NCBI GenBank assembly: GCA_037039925.1
Contig: JAXRKP010001018.1
Span: forward strand, 40,001-104,000
DNA from: Doris montereyensis
Lineage: Eukaryota; Mollusca; Gastropoda; Nudibranchia; Dorididae
Length of the DNA stretch: 64,000 nt
Direction of reading: 5' to 3'
Under the pieces are notes generated by a model. The model was not told where the DNA came from. It searched no databases and saw only the letters and a list, made by a program, of their open reading frames with translations. Positions 59,324 through 64,000 of this stretch are shown one piece after another. Every line of letters starts with the position of its first letter. Position 1 is the first letter of the stretch. The translations under genes and the position numbers were made by a program.

Positions 59324-60796
59324 CTAAACAGTAGGTAGATCTGTGCTATATCCAAATATTTCAAAATCCATGGCGTACTTCTCCAAAATCTTGGCCATCA
59401 CCGCTTTGGGAAGACCTTCGTAGTCTCTTCTCATTGACTTCAATTGCTGTGCTCGGCCATTTTTACGATCCAGTGGGAATTTCCGTACTTGTAATTTCAG
59501 TTCTTTGATTATCGTCGTTTGGTTGTAGTCGGGGAGATTATCGGGCAGAGCGGCGTGGGACGAAAAGTAACCGATTTTACGAAAGACTTCCCATAATCGG
59601 AAAGCCAACTCTTTTTGACTGAAGCATCTGTAAAAGAATTTGTACCAACGCATGCCGTGGATTTGATAGTTGAAGATTGTCATGTCGATCATGTGAGTTT
59701 CTTGCCTAGACAATCTGTCATGTTCCGTGAACACCCACTGAAGGTTTGTTGACTTGAGAACGTAAAAGGAATCTTCTCGAAACGTTTCCACTTTGCCAAT
59801 AAAGGCAGGTTCGTATACGCACGGATTGCAAAGCTCGTGCATCGGAGTCCAATGCTCGTCGAAAATCGGAAGCGTGAAATCGATAAATTCGCGGAATGTA
59901 ATCGATTTCGGACATTTATTGACCGCCCCTGTAGTTTTCATTTCCAGTCCAATCGTTGACCAGTAGTCGATTAGAAAGAATTTTTCTATGTACGATGCCC
60001 ACAGGCGTTCAAGAGGATGGCGAACGAAGAGAATTCGCTTCGTCTTCAACACGATTTTTCTATCCTCATCTGATTTCCATGTATGTCTCGGCAGGTTGAA
60101 ATGGCTAGTGTAACGAATGTCATACTTTGAAATCTGGAATGGAGATTTAATGTCAAGATACGCCAGCTCTTTGGTGTTCTTATTCAAAAAGGAAAATATT
60201 TGCTCCCAGTATATGTTGCCTGCCTTAGGTACTTTGCAGTAAGTGAGGTTATACTTGAGAAGAACGTAGAGAGAAGAATCCACGGAATGAGCCAGTTTGA
60301 ACCGGTTACATTGACTCCGGGTGTGTTGCAAACGTTTGTCCATTTCTACTATTACAGCCGTCAAGTTGGGCAAAGGTTTAGGGGGCGGGGGAGGTGGAGC
60401 TGGTGGTTTGGGCGGAGAGGCTGCAACTTCCGCTTTCACTGCCGACTTGTTCTGAGGAGATGCTGCCGCGCCGGTCCCCGTGTTCCCGTCGGGTGATACG
60501 CGGACTGCCGCGGCGGGTCTGGTGATGAGCAGCTGAGCAGGAGCAGGAGCGGGTGCGGCTGGAGCAGGAGCTGGAGCGGCTGGAGCAGGAGCTGGAGCGG
60601 GAGCTGGAGCAGGGCTGGAGCTGGAGCGAGCTGGAGCAGGTGGGACAGGAGCAGGTGGAGCTGGTGGAGGTTTCGATTCGTTAAACGATGGGATGCGGAG
60701 TTCCAGTGTTTCTACGATGACAGGAATGGAGGAATCTTCGAATGGTCCTAGTGGCAAACGGTGTAGCGGTTCTAACAAAGCCCTGTCCACTCGCAT
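59324..60796 (-). CDS. Carbohydrate sulfotransferase (Sulfotransfer_2 family, CHST8-14-like), last exon
   Basis: A Golgi enzyme that transfers sulfate from PAPS to a glycan (chondroitin/dermatan or HNK-1-type acceptors in known relatives). The exon gives 490 residues after acceptor gtgtttacag. A stem of about 140 residues is very rich in Pro and Ala. The catalytic domain follows: CKVPKAGNIYWEQ is the 5'-phosphosulfate loop, RILFVRHPLERLWASY the 3'-phosphate site, and CNPCVYEPAFIGKVETFRED a family-conserved segment. It ends YAMDFEIFGYS. No membrane anchor is in this exon; the type II signal anchor must be encoded upstream. The first in-frame Met follows the splice site directly and need not be a start. 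A phase-compatible upstream exon is at 63909-63967. Substrate class cannot be decided from this alone. Confidence 0.9.
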   Translation of the reverse strand: MRVDRALLEPLHRLPLGPFEDSSIPVIVETLELRIPSFNESKPPPAPPAPVPPAPARSSSSPAPAPAPAPAPAAPAPAPAAPAPAPAQLLITRPAAAVRVSPDGNTGTGAAASPQNKSAVKAEVAASPPKPPAPPPPPPKPLPNLTAVIVEMDKRLQHTRSQCNRFKLAHSVDSSLYVLLKYNLTYCKVPKAGNIYWEQIFSFLNKNTKELAYLDIKSPFQISKYDIRYTSHFNLPRHTWKSDEDRKIVLKTKRILFVRHPLERLWASYIEKFFLIDYWSTIGLEMKTTGAVNKCPKSITFREFIDFTLPIFDEHWTPMHELCNPCVYEPAFIGKVETFREDSFYVLKSTNLQWVFTEHDRLSRQETHMIDMTIFNYQIHGMRWYKFFYRCFSQKELAFRLWEVFRKIGYFSSHAALPDNLPDYNQTTIIKELKLQVRKFPLDRKNGRAQQLKSMRRDYEGLPKAVMAKILEKYAMDFEIFGYSTDLPTV

Positions 60797-60974
60797 CTGT
60801 AAACACAATGTAAAACATCATCATTAATATGGCGTACAGCCAGCAAATTATTAATAATATACGCTTATTACTGATGTCAATAGTAGATTACTGAATGCAT
60901 AATAAATGATGAATGCTCAGACAACATAATGTTGAAATCTCGTAGGAACAGAGCCCAGACAAATACGAAGTAAC

Positions 60975-61210
60975 AGACAGTAAAAAAAATAATTTTTGGG
61001 CACCAACATAACAGAACCTGCTCCCTCCGCGTCGGCACCCATTGCCTCGTAATGAGAGTGAGAGGGATCACAACCAACCAAGCCAACTACGTTCCGAAGT
61101 GATAAGTACCGACACGGAGGTCGCGGGTTCGATTCTGTCGGTGCCCAAAGATTAGTTCACGTCATTATTCATCACTGTTGACCCGTCCCTTGCCTCACTA
61201 TAATTTGTAT
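60975..61210. mobile_element. Head-to-head pair of SINE family D copies
   Basis: The left part (-) carries the inverse head ctccgcgtcggcacccattg. The right part (+) has acggaggtcgcgggttcgat and tgacccgtcccttgcctcac. The arrangement matches the pair at 50885-51185. It lies in the sulfotransferase intron. Confidence 0.7.
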
Positions 61211-61623
61211 TTGAATTGAAAACATGGAATTTAGCTGCTGTTACGTCACATTACGTCAAGACAAACTTGGTTGCAATTGCAATCATGGCGGTTTACTCTT
61301 TAAGGGTTTTTTTTTTCCACGGTAAAAAGGGTGGAAGTGCAACTCAAACGAATGGAGGGGTGGCGGGGGGCGGAGGGGGGGGTGGTTAATGACAGCTGTC
61401 ACAGAAAGGCAAGAAAAAAACGATAATTTGTTTTTCTTTTTCCATCCTGAAAGTCTCATTCTTCGTTTCAATCGTCCTATTATATTTGAACCATGCTGTA
61501 AAATATCCAAAATTAGCTATATTGGGCTGACTTACTCATTTTTAAAAAAAAAACAAAAAACAACAACTCTGCTTTATTGTGCAAAGAGATAATTCTAGTA
61601 GTACATGGCTCCTCTGAAACCAG

Positions 61624-61981
61624 ACACATAAAAGTGAATTCCTTCTCGCCTCATGGGTTCCCTGACTGCCACTCTCTTAACTTCGGTTGCTACTAAGTTG
61701 CGGGTTGCCAGTACACATAAAAGTGAATTCCTTCTCGCCTCATGGGTTCCCTGACTGCCACCTCTCTTAACTTCGGTTGCTACTAAGTTGCGGGTTGCCA
61801 GTACACATAAAAGTGAATTCCTCTCGCCTCATGGGTTCCCTGACTGCCACCTCTCTTAACTTCGGTTGCTACTAAGTTGCGGGTTGCCAGTACACATAAA
61901 AGTGAATTCTTTCTCGCCTCATGGATTCCCTGACTTCCACCTCCCGTAAAATCGGTTGCTACTGAGTTGCGGGTTGCTAAT
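61624..61981. repeat. 89-bp tandem repeat, four copies
   Basis: Units start with acacataaaagtgaattc at 61624, 61713, 61803 and 61892 and contain cctcatgggttccctgactg and gttgctactaagttgcgggt. The first three are nearly identical and the fourth is diverged. Confidence 0.93.
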
Positions 61982-62254
61982 ACACATGATATTATTGTTA
62001 TTTTAATGGATGGAGTCCTAAATTAGGCAACTTAACACTATCATCAGCTTTCTTATTTCATGTAGTTGTCAACTGATCGAACTTTGACATTCATTGGGGG
62101 TCGTCTTCCTAATACATAATATATTAAATGAATGTCCATGATTATCAGTCATCAGTGAGATGTCACATGTCACCGTTGCCGGCTTTCGGCTATCTGAGGC
62201 TTAGTAAAAGTGATAGTCGCCGTTTTAAGGGTTATTTATGATTTTTTAAAAAAA

Positions 62255-62445
62255 CAACTTTGAATTGATTTTACCCACATCCACAACTAAGGTGATCACG
62301 GGATTTTGGGTAGGATTTTTAACTTTGCCCGTACTGTCTTGTAAACGGCCAAGAGATATCTTTAACATGCACAGAGTATTGTGATATACACACGGGACCT
62401 CTTTTTTTTATCGTCCTTGCCCCTGGATTATCATCTCCACTCTTT
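62255..62445 (-). mobile_element. SINE family A, 3' portion
   Basis: ttttacccacatccacaact, aaggtgatcacggga, tgtcttgtaaacggccaaga, cacagagtattgtgatatac. It lies in the sulfotransferase intron. Confidence 0.8.
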
Positions 62446-62449
62446 CCAA

Positions 62450-63905
62450 GTTCAATCTGACTAAAGAAGAAGAGGGGGAAAAAGAATGAAAAAGAAGACC
62501 AAGAGCAAGAAAAAGAAGGAAGAGAAGAAAAAGGAGAAGAAAGGGTAAAGTAATATTTTAGATCCAACGGCAAGGCATATTATTATCTTTCTTATCTGAG
62601 GGGGGGGGGGGGATAAAAGCAACAACAAAAAACAACTCACAGCAGTGTAAAATGTAAAATTTAGCCAAGTCCAAACTTTATTTGACAACGTTTGGAGAGG
62701 AAATTTTGCACCAAAATAAATAAAGGTTTGATCTAATCGCTGTTGCCGTTAAATACGATGTGGTCATTTTTTCGCCTCATGCTATACAAGAAATGCTTTT
62801 CACATTCTTGAAAGTATTTTGTTGTTTGGACACCGAATGTCGGATGTGAGTTTGACAATTTGTTTACGTTCCAAATGTAGGTCTGACTTTGTCAATGAAT
62901 GATTTTCACGTGTGTGGTCTGTCTCTGTCAATACCTATTATCACACATGGCCAGCACTGGTATGTGTGACTTTACCGAGAGCACATAATTTCAATGGCAT
63001 TGAAGTGTTACTTCAGGACAGAGACAACGAATAGCCAGGGAGACCCTGACAATATTTTATCGACCTACACGTCTGTTTTACAAACAACATGAAACACATC
63101 CTTCGCAAGATCCCGAGAAACGTTTTCAATGGACCAATAGCGGACTCAACTCCACAGTCTGAAGATCAAGAAACTCAAGAGGGAAAAGTGTAAACTCGTT
63201 TAGTTAGTGATATTACTGCATGCTGACTATACCGTTTCAAAAAGAATTTAGATTATCAGAAAGAAAAAAAATATTTGTATTTATTAATAGAAAAAAGAAA
63301 GAAAGAAAGATACAAAAGTTCATTTATTCCCTATGCAAGAAGACTGCTGCAAACAGCACAGACGATGACAATGTTCCTCTTATGTCCACCTACAGTCAAA
63401 TGCGTGTACTTTTCTGTTACATAAGTAAGAATATCTGAATGCGAATTTCATTTGTAACTTGACAGTACAACTGTCTACGATCGAGTGATTTTTTTTCCCT
63501 TTGCCATTCCCATCACTTACTGCCCTTTGTGTGCCTATTCTAGATCTAGTTTTGTTTTAATGTTTATATTCAAATTTGTTTGTAGCTTTGTAAAATTGTA
63601 TCAAGTCACCAAGTCAATTTTTTCTTCTGAGATCAATAAAAATTATCGCATCTATAATTTGCTTCTAGTAACTATAAAGAAAGAAACCAACAAAAAAAGG
63701 CCAGGAGACTTTTGAATTCGTTGTTACATTAATTGAGTGTCTAGGTTTCAGTCATCAAACTTATTAGCACCATCTAGCTCTCGTTATCTCCAATGGAAGT
63801 CAGGTTTGACACTAGAGAAACTGGGAAATTAGAATGCAATTAAAAAATTAAGTCAGATATCCAACTGTGTATGTATTATAATTATCTCTAACCTTGTCTA
63901 AAACT
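62450..63905. other. Sulfotransferase intron sequence, nothing coding seen
   Basis: It has purine-rich stretches at 62465-62545 and 63240-63310 and a poly-G run at about 62600. The open frames at 63220-63438 and 63485-63715 have no recognisable features. Confidence 0.45.
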
Positions 63906-63908
63906 TAC

Positions 63909-63967
63909 AGTTCCGTCAGCCACCACAGGAAGTTGCCATTCGGTGTCGTCAGCATCGTCATAGTAAT
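63909..63967 (-). CDS. Sulfotransferase gene, upstream stem exon
   Basis: After acceptor ctcattgtag, 59 nt complete a split codon and then encode YYDDADDTEWQLPVVADGT, ending at donor gtaagt in phase 0. This fits the phase 0 start of the exon at 60796. The acidic, unconserved sequence suits a stem region. Earlier exons lie beyond the window. The intron (about 3.1 kb) contains SINEs and a 4-copy 89-bp repeat. Confidence 0.7.
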
Positions 63968-64000
63968 CTACAATGAGAAACACCTTGTGATGAGGGATGT

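Noticed and set aside
62319..62688. Two overlapping Phe/Ser-rich open frames (-)
   Set aside because: They are purine-rich low-complexity DNA next to a SINE tail, with no recognisable domain.

Overview
This is a fragment of an animal nuclear genome. It has split genes with GT-AG introns, SINEs, degraded non-LTR and LTR retrotransposons, DNA transposons and very many mini- and microsatellites. The gene content and repeat style suggest a mollusc, probably a gastropod; that placement is inference and I do not name a species. There are no bacterial genes, operons or CRISPR arrays.

Layout. At 1-7.3 kb lie three minisatellites and a foldback element, with no gene seen. At 7.36-8.34 kb is an intronless rhodopsin-type GPCR gene (+). 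From 8.8 to 17.3 kb is a 40-bp satellite, interrupted by a PIF/Harbinger fragment and a decayed hAT-type transposase. From 18.5 to 41.8 kb (-) is RNPC3, the U11/U12-65K protein of the minor spliceosome. I assembled it from 14 exons whose phases all agree (585 codons, RRM at both ends). Its introns carry SINEs, minisatellites and a piggyBac-like element. At 42.0-49.8 kb (+), head to head with RNPC3 and only 266 bp from its start codon, is NDUFB3, the B12 subunit of respiratory complex I. It has two coding exons. The large intron is filled with scrambled Ty3/Gypsy remains, and the second exon has an apparent frameshift. From 50 to 59 kb there are SINEs, a CR1-group retrotransposon 3' end, long CTA and CT arrays and a segmental duplication. 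At 59.3-64 kb (-) is the 3' part of a Golgi carbohydrate sulfotransferase gene (large last exon plus one upstream exon); its 5' end lies outside the window.

Most notable observation: the last RNPC3 intron has a textbook U12-type 5' splice site and branch point, so this minor-spliceosome gene appears to need the minor spliceosome for its own expression. Intron 5 is a weaker second candidate. The RNPC3/NDUFB3 pair looks like a shared bidirectional promoter.

All calls are from reading the sequence by eye. Family names rest on remembered motifs and not on a search. Repeat boundaries are approximate to about 10-20 bp.
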